Of a stretch of DNA of 45,315 bases, positions 28,014 to 36,800 are shown piece by piece. Both the position numbers and the translations under genes were made by a program. The DNA lies in NCBI RefSeq assembly GCF_947495845.1, contig NZ_CANMAO010000031.1, positions 1-45,315 on the forward strand, written 5' to 3'. Origin of the DNA: an uncultured Endozoicomonas sp. Its GTDB lineage: Bacteria; Pseudomonadota; Gammaproteobacteria; Pseudomonadales; Endozoicomonadaceae. How positions within the stretch are numbered: the first letter of the stretch is position 1; each line of letters opens with the position of its first letter. A model generated the notes under the pieces. The model was not told where the DNA came from, did not search any database, and saw only the letters and a list, made by a program, of their open reading frames with translations.

Positions 28014-29000
28014 CTACACACTGGTTTTTTTGAAGCGGGCTTCTAATGTGGAGAGAATACTCTTCGCCAGACGACGAATACCGGGTTTCTGTTCTTCCTT
28101 GAACGGCAATGGACGACACAATGACAACGCTCTAAGACCAATTCTGGCAGTATAGATGCCAACACCAAGGCCGCTGGCCACCTGACCACTGACCAGCCCC
28201 AGCAATCGGTTAGAGGTAAAATCAGCCAGCTGATCCGACAACAAATCCGTTGCACCGGCCAGTGCCATTTGCCGGAGCACCATTCTGATCAGATGAAGCC
28301 TCGCAGGCAGAGATGGGCGGATTCCGTAAATCTGGCATATCTCATCCAGCATTCTGATACTGCGCCATAAAGCCAGCAGCATATCCAGCGCAGCAAAGGG
28401 GCTGAGTGCCACCATCAAAGCCACCTGCTGACTATGATTTGAAATCAGATTAAGCGCTTGTTGATCCAATTTCTGAAAAAAATGATTATCCAGGTGTGCC
28501 AGCATCTCACGATCATCATTGTAATCAGGCATTGTCGCCAACGCTTGCTCCAAAACAACTTGCTGAGGCTTATTCTGGTAAAGCTTTTGAAGCTCTGCAG
28601 ACCATGCCGTTTTTAACCGTTGTGAACGTTGGGTTCGAACCTGTTCCGATACATCCTGCAGCTTTGCTATATTTTTGAAATCCCGCTGGTACAGGAAAAA
28701 CTCGATCACCGCCTTGCCGGTAACAATACTCAGGATGAATAACAACGCCAAAGCAAGCACCGCTGGAAACCAGTGAAACGAATAGAGAAACTGAACCAGC
28801 TCAATACTCTGCCAAGTGACCAACACAACAACCAGAGCAAGCACACCCATAACCGCTCTTTTCAAAAGACGAAGTGAGCGGGTAGCCAGTTCCGGGAATA
28901 CTTCTATTGGCTCAGGTAGCGTAGCACTGATCGAATCTGGTGTTTCAATAGGGGATTCCGTTGATATCGGAATAAACCAGGGGTCTTTCTCTTCGCTCAT
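28014..29000 (-). CDS. ycjF: YcjF family membrane protein (TIGR01620/DUF697)
   Basis: A 328-residue inner-membrane protein. A polar N-terminus is followed by two helices (~48-68 and ~77-97), then the conserved cytoplasmic domain QVALMVALSPFAALDMLLALWRS (in parts) and MVLRQMALAGATDLLSDQLAD. Its ATG overlaps the ycjX stop codon by one base (TAATG), so it is coupled to ycjX, as in enterobacteria, where both belong to the phage-shock response regulon. No psp genes are in this window. Confidence 0.9.
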   Translation of the reverse strand: MSEEKDPWFIPISTESPIETPDSISATLPEPIEVFPELATRSLRLLKRAVMGVLALVVVLVTWQSIELVQFLYSFHWFPAVLALALLFILSIVTGKAVIEFFLYQRDFKNIAKLQDVSEQVRTQRSQRLKTAWSAELQKLYQNKPQQVVLEQALATMPDYNDDREMLAHLDNHFFQKLDQQALNLISNHSQQVALMVALSPFAALDMLLALWRSIRMLDEICQIYGIRPSLPARLHLIRMVLRQMALAGATDLLSDQLADFTSNRLLGLVSGQVASGLGVGIYTARIGLRALSLCRPLPFKEEQKPGIRRLAKSILSTLEARFKKTSV

Positions 29001-30457
29001 TAAAAACGATCTCCCAACAAGTCATTGAGAATGCTGTCCAGACGAATATGAGGCAGTCGGCCACCCGCCGTTAACTGCATTCCCTGAGGCGGTAATAAAC
29101 GACGAAGTTTCCAGCTTTTCATTGCTTCCCAATCATCAGGCTCGGGCAGCTTTTCCGGAATTTCAGGATGCAGTAACATCCCCGGACCATCATTCGTTAT
29201 TCCCTGCAACGCTTGCCGCCCTTGATACTCGACACAGGTGGATGATCGAACGGCAGCAACGGCCTCACAGCGCATATCAATGGCATTAAACGTCGCTCGC
29301 CGTTTTGCATCTTGAACCAGATTGGCCGTCAGGCTGCGAATCGCTTCATGTTGATCCGACAGAACCTGATCAATTTTGGTGGCGGCAAACACAACCCGAT
29401 CAATTTTTGGGCTGATGAGTCTGGTCAAAAAACCATTATGCCCATAGTCAAAGCTCTGCAATGCCTGCGCCAGAGCGTACCTCAAATCATCAAAAACTGG
29501 CTGCCCTGAACTCAAAGTGCGTACAGCGTCAATCAGCACCAGCTGACGATCCACCTTCTGGAAAGTATGTCGGTAAAAAGGCTTTATAGAATTCTTTTGA
29601 TAGTTTTGGTAATGCCTTTCGCAGACTTTTACCAAGGCATCATCCGGTGCCGATGCTATCTGCTCAGCACTCAATGAATGAAGTGCTGGAAGTGGAATAA
29701 ACGGCAGTGTTTGTTCTGTTTCTTCCGGGGTCAGGTGCAACCAGCGCCCCGGCTGAATCATGGAAAAACCAGCCTGCTGGCATTGCTGCAGATACGTCAC
29801 ATAGGTTTGCCATATACACTGTAGTGTTGCTGAAGCGATTGGCTGTAGAGGATCGATCTCATGGAGTTTGGCAATCAACTCCGACGCCAGTGATTTACGA
29901 ATACCATCATCAAGCAAGCTGAAACATTGACGACTCCAGGTTTGGTAATCCATCTCCAGCATGGGTAAATCCAGCAGCCATTCACCGGGATAATCTCTCA
30001 ATTCCAGTAATAATCGTCCAATCTCGGGCTTTCGTCGTTTGAGTAAGCCGGGCCGGGCAAGATATTTGATTTCCAGCACACAACCCGACTCCTGTCGCGT
30101 TGCTTCAGGCCAGCCACCTTTGGTTAGCGCTTCAATACCCTGTTGATAAGGGAATAACGGCAAACCATTCAACGAAGACATTTGAACACCTAACAGGCGC
30201 TCCTGAATAGCAGGAGGAAAGGCAGCCAGCTGTGCCTCAGAAAAGTGTTGCAGCTGATGGATAAGACTGGTGATCAGCGTCGTTTTTCCACTGCCGCTAA
30301 AACCGGTGACCCCCAGAGTAATGCGCTTATTGAGCAGACGCTCTAAATTGCCCTCTACTGATTCTGTCGCCGATCTGGCAAGATCACGAGCCTTTCCCTG
30401 GCTTTGTTTCAGAGTTGTCTTGATCTTGCCTTTTATGGAACTCATCTCAGTTGCCAT
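29000..30457 (-). CDS. ycjX: YcjX family GTPase-like protein (DUF463)
   Basis: A 485-residue protein with P-loop LGVTGFSGSGKTTLITSLIH (residues 48-67). Family marks are LELRDYPGEWLLDLPMLEMDY and VFAATKIDQVL (TKxD guanine-specificity motif). It is cytoplasmic or membrane-peripheral. E. coli YcjX is induced with the Psp system; its GTPase role is inferred from structure and motifs. The ATG at 30457 has GGAG only two bases upstream, and a second ATG at 30445 is possible. The start overlaps the end of the secreted-protein gene by 16 nt; YcjF follows directly. Confidence 0.92.
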   Translation of the reverse strand: MATEMSSIKGKIKTTLKQSQGKARDLARSATESVEGNLERLLNKRITLGVTGFSGSGKTTLITSLIHQLQHFSEAQLAAFPPAIQERLLGVQMSSLNGLPLFPYQQGIEALTKGGWPEATRQESGCVLEIKYLARPGLLKRRKPEIGRLLLELRDYPGEWLLDLPMLEMDYQTWSRQCFSLLDDGIRKSLASELIAKLHEIDPLQPIASATLQCIWQTYVTYLQQCQQAGFSMIQPGRWLHLTPEETEQTLPFIPLPALHSLSAEQIASAPDDALVKVCERHYQNYQKNSIKPFYRHTFQKVDRQLVLIDAVRTLSSGQPVFDDLRYALAQALQSFDYGHNGFLTRLISPKIDRVVFAATKIDQVLSDQHEAIRSLTANLVQDAKRRATFNAIDMRCEAVAAVRSSTCVEYQGRQALQGITNDGPGMLLHPEIPEKLPEPDDWEAMKSWKLRRLLPPQGMQLTAGGRLPHIRLDSILNDLLGDRF

Positions 30458-31272
30458 TTCTCCGACGATGCCAGATAACCATTGGCGTATACCGTAATAT
30501 CTATTTCCAGTGTACGCCCTTTCAGAGAAATATGGCGAACCACTTCATTGAGCACACCGCCCGGGCTGTATTCAACTTCGGGCTCCGAGTCATCTTCCCG
30601 ATCACTCTTTTCACGTTTTTTGCGCTTTTTTTCTTCCACTGGCAGAGTGGTTACTTCATCTACTGGTTGAATAGAAGGCAATAAGTTTTCAATCATGTCT
30701 GGAAAGATTGGCAGAATAGCTGGCTTATCTTCCGGCTTTTCAGGCTCTGGTGGTTTTGGTTTGCGCACAAAGTAGCGCTGTAAAAAAACCAGCTCATTGG
30801 CCGTGATATTCATCACTTCGATATTGCCATCGGGGCCACGACTGTCCATCCGGAGGAAACTATCTGATTGATACAGCCTGAAGCCTTCGTTGTAACTAGC
30901 TCTTCTCTGCGGATCGTACACTTCAGCTCTGAACGTCATTTCACGACGATGGTCGCCTTCGATCTCCAACGCCAGCTCGGTGTTCCTGATGACCTGCCTT
31001 GCATTGGCTTCACTACCCACGCAGACGATTCGTGACGCTGAACCTTGCCAATCCCGATCAATTTTTTTGAGAAAAGCTTGAAGATGTTTACGCTCGCTGC
31101 CAGAAAGTGGTTGCGCAGCCTGATAATCAAAAACATTGCCACCAGCGATCACGGTTGGAGATTCGCTGTAGCATTCAACGGCGGCGCTATAGCTGGAAAA
31201 GAATGCCGCAAACAGCACTGAAAGGGCAGGCAATACGGATTGCCTGCAAGATACTAAAAACGACTTCCTCAC
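30442..31272 (-). CDS. Predicted secreted protein of unknown function, coupled to ycjXF
   Basis: A 276-residue protein I do not recognise. It has a signal peptide (MRKSFLVSCRQSVLPALSVL, then a hydrophobic run ending SYSAA, cleavage near residue 30). The mature part is a predicted beta-rich domain with FDYQAAQPLSG, a proline/charged stretch (KPKPPEPEKPEDKP) and a highly charged linker (EEKKRKKREKSDREDD), then a short C-terminal domain with two strands (TLEIDITVYANGYLA). It overlaps ycjX by 16 nt, implying co-translation. A periplasmic or envelope role alongside YcjXF is inferred from context only. Confidence 0.75.
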   Translation of the reverse strand: MRKSFLVSCRQSVLPALSVLFAAFFSSYSAAVECYSESPTVIAGGNVFDYQAAQPLSGSERKHLQAFLKKIDRDWQGSASRIVCVGSEANARQVIRNTELALEIEGDHRREMTFRAEVYDPQRRASYNEGFRLYQSDSFLRMDSRGPDGNIEVMNITANELVFLQRYFVRKPKPPEPEKPEDKPAILPIFPDMIENLLPSIQPVDEVTTLPVEEKKRKKREKSDREDDSEPEVEYSPGGVLNEVVRHISLKGRTLEIDITVYANGYLASSEKWQLR

Positions 31273-31389
31273 AACTGCCCCCCAGGCAATCGAAAACTGA
31301 CTTCCTGCAGGCAGGAAACGACTGTGGGAGTCTACTTGGTGGGGCAGATTCGATCAAACCAAAACAGAGTTTACGTGAGGGATCTTGAG

Positions 31390-31410
31390 GGTTCCTGATG
31401 GTCAGGAACC
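31390..31410 (-). terminator. Hairpin downstream of the YSC84 gene
   Basis: A perfect 9-bp stem GGTTCCTGA / TCAGGAACC with a 3-nt loop, 10 nt beyond the YSC84-family stop codon on the minus strand. A second hairpin, TTCCTGC-AG-GCAGGAA, lies at 31302-31317 before the next gene. Neither has a good T-run in the relevant direction. Confidence 0.5.
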
Positions 31411-31419
31411 TTTATCAAA

Positions 31420-31971
31420 TTACTTTTCTATTTCACTGATCTTTGAGCCTTCCAGCGTCAGGTTATACATCAAACCTTTGCTGTCCAGAATAAAACCAAT
31501 AATCGGTGCTTTTGCCGTTTCCGTGGTGATGGAGCCGCCAGCACCAAACTCGGCAATGGCAACACTGCCATCAACACCCGCTTCCCACCCCTGACTGTTC
31601 AGGAATTTGTTCAACGCAGAAGATGTCATAAACATGATGACCTGGGAACGAGCCTGAGCACCCAGCTGGAAGCCTATAGATGCAGAAATAGTTCGGTAGT
31701 AGGCATCGATACGATGACCAACCAACATGGCACCTTCACCGTACTCACCACCAATACCAATGCCACCTTTCACCACATTCGGAAATACCAGAATGCCCCG
31801 TGCCTTTTTGCCCAGCTCTCTGGCGGCAGGCCTTTCTTTGTAAAGTTTACTCAGTGTTGCCTTAACATTGGCATCTAACTCCTGTTTGGATGCGGCCTCT
31901 GCATGCAACACCGGTAACATCATTGTGACGGCAAAAAATAATGCCAATAGTACTCGGGCTTGAATCTGCAT
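31420..31971 (-). CDS. YSC84/SYLF-domain lipid-binding protein, secreted
   Basis: A 183-residue protein. The ATG at 31971 gives a clean signal peptide (MQIQARVLLALFFAVTMMLP, cleavage near HAEA) with AGGTAAG upstream; the longer reading adds a non-conserved N-terminus. The mature domain shows the SYLF pattern ARGILVFPNVVKGGIGIGGE, YGEGAMLV and FQLGAQARSQVIMFMTS. The eukaryotic members bind phosphoinositides and actin; bacterial ones are periplasmic with unknown role. It follows the SIS-CBS gene on the same strand, 82 nt apart. Confidence 0.88.
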   Translation of the reverse strand: MQIQARVLLALFFAVTMMLPVLHAEAASKQELDANVKATLSKLYKERPAARELGKKARGILVFPNVVKGGIGIGGEYGEGAMLVGHRIDAYYRTISASIGFQLGAQARSQVIMFMTSSALNKFLNSQGWEAGVDGSVAIAEFGAGGSITTETAKAPIIGFILDSKGLMYNLTLEGSKISEIEK

Positions 31972-32053
31972 GTTTGACTTACCTGCTGAATTTTCCCAGT
32001 AAAGGATAGCATTATCAGCAGGCAAGAAACCTGAAGGCAATCGTTGGTTAAAG

Positions 32054-33001
32054 CTAAACCGCCTTTGTTAAATCCCCAATCGTCAGCAAACCAACCAGCT
32101 TCTGATCCTGGTCTTTAACCAGAAGTGTGTGCAGACCATGTTCTTTCATCATCAGGCGAGCCTCATCAGCGCTGACTTTTTCCTGCACACAAATTGGTGC
32201 ACCGTTCATAATGGTTCGGGCGCTAATGCCTTGCAAACTCTCAACACCGGCAAGGTTTCTGCGTAAATCGCCATCGGTGATAATGCCGCACAATAATTCG
32301 CCATCCATAACCAGACACAAATTGGTGCGGTGAGAGGTCATCGTTTGCATAACTTCACGCAGGCTGGCATCTAGAGATACCGTCGCCAGTTCACTCCGTT
32401 GCATCACATCACGCACCCAGACCATTTTCTGATCACTCTGCTGCGCTTCAGGCGAACTAAACATACGACGACGAATCAACGTTTCCGCCAATAAGTCACC
32501 AATCGCCAAAAGAACCGTTGTGTACGTGGTTGGCGCCTGCTCCCGATGTTCCCGACTTTCCACCACACTGGCATCCAGCACGATATCAGCCTGCTCTGCC
32601 ACAGGGCCAGCAGGATCACCGGTGATGGCGATCACTTTATTCCCCATTGCACGAATGGCAGGATAGAGGCGAAGCAACTCTTCTGTTTTGCCGCTGTAAG
32701 AGAGCATGATGATCACATCACCGGGCCCGATCATGCTGAGATTTTCTTCCCAGGTTTCTGCAGCGTTTAGAATGTGGGTGGACACGCCGGTCGCATAAAG
32801 TGTGGCTGCCATTTTCTGGCCCACCAGCCCGGACTGCTTCATACCAAACATGATGGCGCGCCCACGACACTCGGCAAGTACTTCAAGCGCAGCGTTAAAG
32901 CTGCCGTTAATCCTGCTTTCCAGTGCTTTCAGAGCTTCGATCTGACCGGCAACGCTGTTGCGCATGACGTCGGCAATCAATTGATTCTGGTCCAGGTTCA
33001 T
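32054..33001 (-). CDS. SIS-CBS sugar-phosphate isomerase homologue (KdsD/KpsF-like, divergent)
   Basis: A 315-residue protein with an N-terminal SIS domain (~35-170) and two CBS domains (~198-255 and ~262-315; GIITDGDLRRNL, GLLTIGDL). The architecture is that of arabinose-5-phosphate isomerase (KdsD, GutQ, KpsF), and APTTYTTVLLAIGDLLA aligns with the family. However, the GMGKSG loop reads GMKQSG (53-58), the EAAHGDLG loop reads AETWEENLS (81-89) and the SHPGGALG segment before the CBS pair is absent. So the usual active-site residues look replaced and the substrate may differ. Start taken at ATG 33001; 33022 is an alternative. Downstream of a Rieske protein on the same strand. Confidence 0.8.
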   Translation of the reverse strand: MNLDQNQLIADVMRNSVAGQIEALKALESRINGSFNAALEVLAECRGRAIMFGMKQSGLVGQKMAATLYATGVSTHILNAAETWEENLSMIGPGDVIIMLSYSGKTEELLRLYPAIRAMGNKVIAITGDPAGPVAEQADIVLDASVVESREHREQAPTTYTTVLLAIGDLLAETLIRRRMFSSPEAQQSDQKMVWVRDVMQRSELATVSLDASLREVMQTMTSHRTNLCLVMDGELLCGIITDGDLRRNLAGVESLQGISARTIMNGAPICVQEKVSADEARLMMKEHGLHTLLVKDQDQKLVGLLTIGDLTKAV

Positions 33002-33089
33002 GGTCCGTCTCTTTTTAATCATTTCTACCAGTTTTACATATTGTGCCTGATAGATTATTGATCAAGAGCATGGATAGGGTTTATGAGCT

Positions 33090-33404
33090 TCAAGGAAGAT
33101 AAACAACCCCATCCCGCACTTCGCACTCAACACTGGTAAGCTGATCCCCCGGGCAAGGGCCTGCGATGCACTCCCCCGTTTCAATCAAAAACTGTGCGCC
33201 GTGGGTTGCACACTGAATCAGCCTTTTTTCGGAATCCAGAAACTGATCCGGCTGCCATTCAAGATTGATCCCAAAATGAGGGCAACTGTTTACATAGACA
33301 AAGACTTGCTGCCCTTGTCGTACAGCGAAAAGATGCCCCCGTTCATTATGGAAGCCTTTACTGCCAGGATCGTCTAAATCATTCACTGCACACAAACGAA
33401 TCAT
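33090..33404 (-). CDS. Rieske [2Fe-2S] ferredoxin-like protein
   Basis: A 104-residue single Rieske domain. Cluster ligands are C41-x-H43 (CPHFGINLEW) and C65-x-x-H68 (CATHGAQF). No signal peptide or membrane segment, so a soluble cytoplasmic electron carrier of the ferredoxin type (as in dioxygenases) or a NirD-like small subunit. It is divergent, 69 nt away, from the probable 2OG-oxygenase gene at 33474 and is followed 88 nt later by the SIS-CBS gene on the same strand. No reductase or catalytic oxygenase of the Rieske type is in the window. Confidence 0.9.
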   Translation of the reverse strand: MIRLCAVNDLDDPGSKGFHNERGHLFAVRQGQQVFVYVNSCPHFGINLEWQPDQFLDSEKRLIQCATHGAQFLIETGECIAGPCPGDQLTSVECEVRDGVVYLP

Positions 33405-33473
33405 TCCCTTCCCCCTGAAAGTTGGGTCAAAAAGTCGATAACCAATAATACCATTGCCAGAGTTGAGTTCACG

Positions 33474-34181
33474 ATGCAGTCAATCGACCTGTTATCCAGC
33501 AAGGACATTATCAAAACGGTTTCCCAAATCGATGACCTTCAAAATATCTGGGAACAAAGAAATGACAAGCTGCCTTTCTATACCCTTGGTGCAGCCAGCT
33601 ACCTTGATAGTTCCAAATCTTATAATAAACGCTATTACAAAAAAGCAGACCGCCTGAACCCGATTCTGGCAAATCAGTTTTCCTGGCTCTACGAAAAAGT
33701 CCTCAGTGCACTGACAGAAGCAACAGGTTTAACGTGTCAGTTAGCCGAGCATCAGGCATTACCAGGGTTTCATATCTTTCTGGCACACAAAAAGTTTCTC
33801 TCTCCTGTTGCCAGTCGTCATGTGGATAGACAACACATAAAGCTGAACTGGACCAATAATGAACAAGTAGACCTGGAGAAAAATACGCTGTCATTCACTC
33901 TGCCATTGGAGCTACCTTCCTGTGGAAGTGGCCTGAACACCTGGCCTGAAAGCTATGACGATTTAATGAAAAAACCGCTCTGGTACAGTTCATTTGGGTT
34001 CACCAACGTCAACAGTCAATGCGAGTACATCGATTACCATGTGGGTAAAATGATTATCCACTCCGGACAATTGCTTCACCAGATTGCACCACTCAAGAAA
34101 TATCACCCAGAAGACCGACGCATTACGCTGCAAGGCCATGCTATTTTGAGTAACAACGGTACCTATCTACTCTACTGGTGA
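33474..34181 (+). CDS. Unrecognised protein with 2OG-Fe(II) oxygenase-like motif
   Basis: A 235-residue soluble protein that I cannot place in a named family. The order of residues resembles a 2-oxoglutarate/Fe(II) dioxygenase: HxD at H116-D118 (SRHVDRQHIKLNW), a distal His at H202 in HSGQLLHQIAPL, and an Arg 13 residues later (R215/R216 in RRITLQGHAIL), which could hold 2-oxoglutarate. Between them are beta strands (SFTLPLELP). The preceding LPGFHIFLAHKKFLS also fits the double-stranded beta-helix entry. This is inference from motif spacing. It is divergent from the Rieske gene and converges on the DinJ-type gene, 4 nt apart. Confidence 0.6.
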   Translation: MQSIDLLSSKDIIKTVSQIDDLQNIWEQRNDKLPFYTLGAASYLDSSKSYNKRYYKKADRLNPILANQFSWLYEKVLSALTEATGLTCQLAEHQALPGFHIFLAHKKFLSPVASRHVDRQHIKLNWTNNEQVDLEKNTLSFTLPLELPSCGSGLNTWPESYDDLMKKPLWYSSFGFTNVNSQCEYIDYHVGKMIIHSGQLLHQIAPLKKYHPEDRRITLQGHAILSNNGTYLLYW

Positions 34182-34185
34182 GCGT

Positions 34186-34368
34186 TTAGTCAGTATCAAT
34201 CTCTTCTGGCAAGCGAACCTCAAAGGGCATACCCCGCTGCAATACAATCTGGCTGAAGTAGAGATTGATTGCCTGAGACGTGGTCAGCCCAAGCTTGCGC
34301 AGAATATCTTCTGCCTGCTCTTTTAACGCTTCATCTATTCTTGCTCTGACGGTGGTTTCTTTCGCCAT
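34186..34368 (-). CDS. RelB/DinJ family antitoxin, short and without partner toxin
   Basis: A 60-residue protein with the DinJ ribbon-helix-helix (ETTVRARIDEALKEQAEDIL, then KLGLTTSQAINLYFSQIV) and the start of the linker (QRGMPFEVRLPEE). Typical DinJ is about 86 residues, so most of the C-terminal toxin-binding part is missing. GGGAG lies before the ATG. A YafQ/RelE toxin would be expected directly downstream on the minus strand, but that space is filled by the opposing 33474-34181 gene. It is therefore an orphan antitoxin or a DNA-binding remnant. Confidence 0.85.
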   Translation of the reverse strand: MAKETTVRARIDEALKEQAEDILRKLGLTTSQAINLYFSQIVLQRGMPFEVRLPEEIDTD

Positions 34369-34633
34369 GAATCACATCTCCCGCGTACGCTTTTTAGATC
34401 AACCACTATTGGTAAAACTTTTTATGATGTAAAGGTATAAGAATTCATAATTTTTTCTCACTTGGCCAAGCGCCCGTCCCTCAATGGCTCAAGCGCATTT
34501 ATGTCCACTCAGGGTTCATCGGTCTGTGAATCTGCCGATTGACTGATAATGCCCTGCCAAATATAAGATAGGTAGTTAAGCAGGAAGCTAACTCAATTTT
34601 GAAATGGATTTTCGGAGTTCGAAGCCTGATATT

Positions 34634-36661
34634 ATGCTGAATTTTCTATTCAGAGGACTGGTTAGCTTTTGGCTAATCACCTCGATTTTTGTCGTACCGA
34701 CAAGTGTTGCTAACGAGCTGGACAAACAGCGCTCCCTATTCACTGCCGTCGAAAGGGCTTTGAAGAAAGGAGACACTCGTCCCTACTGGAAGCATAAGAC
34801 AGAGCTCAGCAGTTACCCTCTGGCGCCTTACCTTGAGTACCTTAATCTTTCTGGCAATTTAAGAAACCTGAGTCAGAGAGAGCTGGATCGATTTTCCAAT
34901 AAACACCCAGACCTGCCACAAACCGATCAACTACATAGACAATGGCTGCGTCACCTGGCAACCACAAAACAGTGGAAGTCCTATCTTGAGGCTTACCACC
35001 ACGACGATGGTGGTCGTTATCAGTGCTACAAAGGCATTGCTCTGAAAGAACTGGGCCTCCGTGAAAAGGCATGGCAGGAAGCAAAATCTCTATGGCTAAC
35101 GGGAAAGTCCCAACATAAAAGTTGCGACCCTCTGTTTAAAAGCTGGAAATCCGCTGGTGAGCTGACACAAAGCCTGATCACCGCCCGGTTCTGGATGGCT
35201 GTAGAGCAGAATAATTTATCCCTTGCCCGCTACCTGGATAATAAAATCACAGACGCTGTATTCAAACCATCCACAGCGCTATTCTGGAAAATCGATAAAA
35301 ACCCAAGAGTGCTCGCATCTCATTTCTTTATTGGTGAACTGGAACATCAGCGCATCATCATGCTTCACGGGATGAAAAAACTGATCTCAAGGGACTACAA
35401 CCTCGCCATCAAAACGTGGCTCACCCTTCGCGAGCAACATCCATTTACTCTGGAAGAAGCTGCGCGGGTAGATCAGCGCATTGCCCTGAAGGCCACGAAG
35501 AATTTCCGTGCAGATGCCGAAGCCATCAGTGCGAAAATTGACCCGGATTTTCAATACCATGAAGTGACCGAATGGCGCATCCGCAATGCCCTGGCTAATC
35601 AGGATTGGACGGAAGTCATTAAGCTGATTGAAAAATTGCCCCCTGCCATAAAAAATGAAAGCCGCTGGCGCTACTGGATAGAAGTGGCGCAATTGCAATT
35701 TTTGGAAGATATCAGAAAAGGTAAAAGTGCTATCTCAACCGTCAGTAGCACTGATAAATTAAAGACACCCGCCTTAAATGCATTGAGTTCAGAGCGCAGC
35801 TTTTATTCATTTTTGGTGGCAGATTTAAAAGGAGTCCCCTTCCAACTTAATCATCAATCCAATGAAATACGCCCTCAGGACATACAAAAGCTAAAACAAT
35901 TCTATCCGGGTCTCAAGCGCATCAGAGAGTGGACTTACCATAAACGGTTTTACTCTGCGCAATCGGAGTTAAACCGAATCACCCCGGGATTAACAGACAA
36001 TCAGAAAGCCATGATTCCTTATCTGGCACAACAGTGGCAATGGCATTTTCAGGCAATTATGTCCGCAGCCAGAGCAAAACTCTGGGACGATTTGGATCTT
36101 CGTTTCCCTGCGCCAGAATCCAACCTGTTCAACCATCATGCCAGTAAAAATGATCTGGATTACCCATGGGTGGTGGCCATTGCCCGCCAAGAAAGCGCTT
36201 TTCATCCCCGGGCTCGTTCCCATGCCGGTGCTATGGGGCTGATGCAGCTCATGCCAGCCACTGCAAAACAGGCGGCAAAGCAAGCGGGCATTACTTACAG
36301 AAAAAACACTGAGCTCTACAAACCTGAAATGAACATTGCCCTGGGAACGACTCACCTTGGCTGGCTGTCGAAGCGGTTTGATAACAGTCGGATACTCGCT
36401 ACTGCGGCATATAATGCAGGGAGCACCGCGGTTAACCGCTGGCTTAGACAGAGAGGGCATTTGCCAATGGATATCTGGATTGAAACCATTCCTTACGATG
36501 AAACCCGTAAGTATGTGCAGAATGTCATGGCTTTTCGGGTGATATACAGTCAGATGGGCAATCAGCCTGTACGAATGTTCTCATCAACAGAGGTTTCTTC
36601 CTTGAGTCTAAACCTTAATGCATCGCCCTTTATTGCTCAGCGTGATCAGCAGAAACCGTGA
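34634..36661 (+). CDS. slt: Soluble lytic murein transglycosylase
   Basis: A 675-residue periplasmic enzyme (Slt70 type) that cleaves peptidoglycan glycan strands to 1,6-anhydro products. Signal peptide MLNFLFRGLVSFWLITSIFV ends near SVA. The alpha-superhelical U-domain covers ~30-470. The catalytic SLT domain has E520 in ARQESAFHPRARSHAGAMGL, then MQLMPATAKQAAK and AAYNAGSTAVNRWL. I chose the ATG at 34634 since it begins the signal peptide directly; an ATG at 34604 adds 10 polar residues. Both RBSs are weak. E. coli slt lies beside trpR; here ispG follows. Confidence 0.93.
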   Translation: MLNFLFRGLVSFWLITSIFVVPTSVANELDKQRSLFTAVERALKKGDTRPYWKHKTELSSYPLAPYLEYLNLSGNLRNLSQRELDRFSNKHPDLPQTDQLHRQWLRHLATTKQWKSYLEAYHHDDGGRYQCYKGIALKELGLREKAWQEAKSLWLTGKSQHKSCDPLFKSWKSAGELTQSLITARFWMAVEQNNLSLARYLDNKITDAVFKPSTALFWKIDKNPRVLASHFFIGELEHQRIIMLHGMKKLISRDYNLAIKTWLTLREQHPFTLEEAARVDQRIALKATKNFRADAEAISAKIDPDFQYHEVTEWRIRNALANQDWTEVIKLIEKLPPAIKNESRWRYWIEVAQLQFLEDIRKGKSAISTVSSTDKLKTPALNALSSERSFYSFLVADLKGVPFQLNHQSNEIRPQDIQKLKQFYPGLKRIREWTYHKRFYSAQSELNRITPGLTDNQKAMIPYLAQQWQWHFQAIMSAARAKLWDDLDLRFPAPESNLFNHHASKNDLDYPWVVAIARQESAFHPRARSHAGAMGLMQLMPATAKQAAKQAGITYRKNTELYKPEMNIALGTTHLGWLSKRFDNSRILATAAYNAGSTAVNRWLRQRGHLPMDIWIETIPYDETRKYVQNVMAFRVIYSQMGNQPVRMFSSTEVSSLSLNLNASPFIAQRDQQKP

Positions 36662-36800
36662 TAAGTCTGCACCTTTATAATCTATGGGTATAAAATGGTT
36701 CGGTTAATATCGCAGGACAAAAGAAACCATTCTGATACACTGCGAAGCCCTTTACCCATGCTGTTTTGGCTATTCATTTAATCACGGGAGAACAAGGTTT

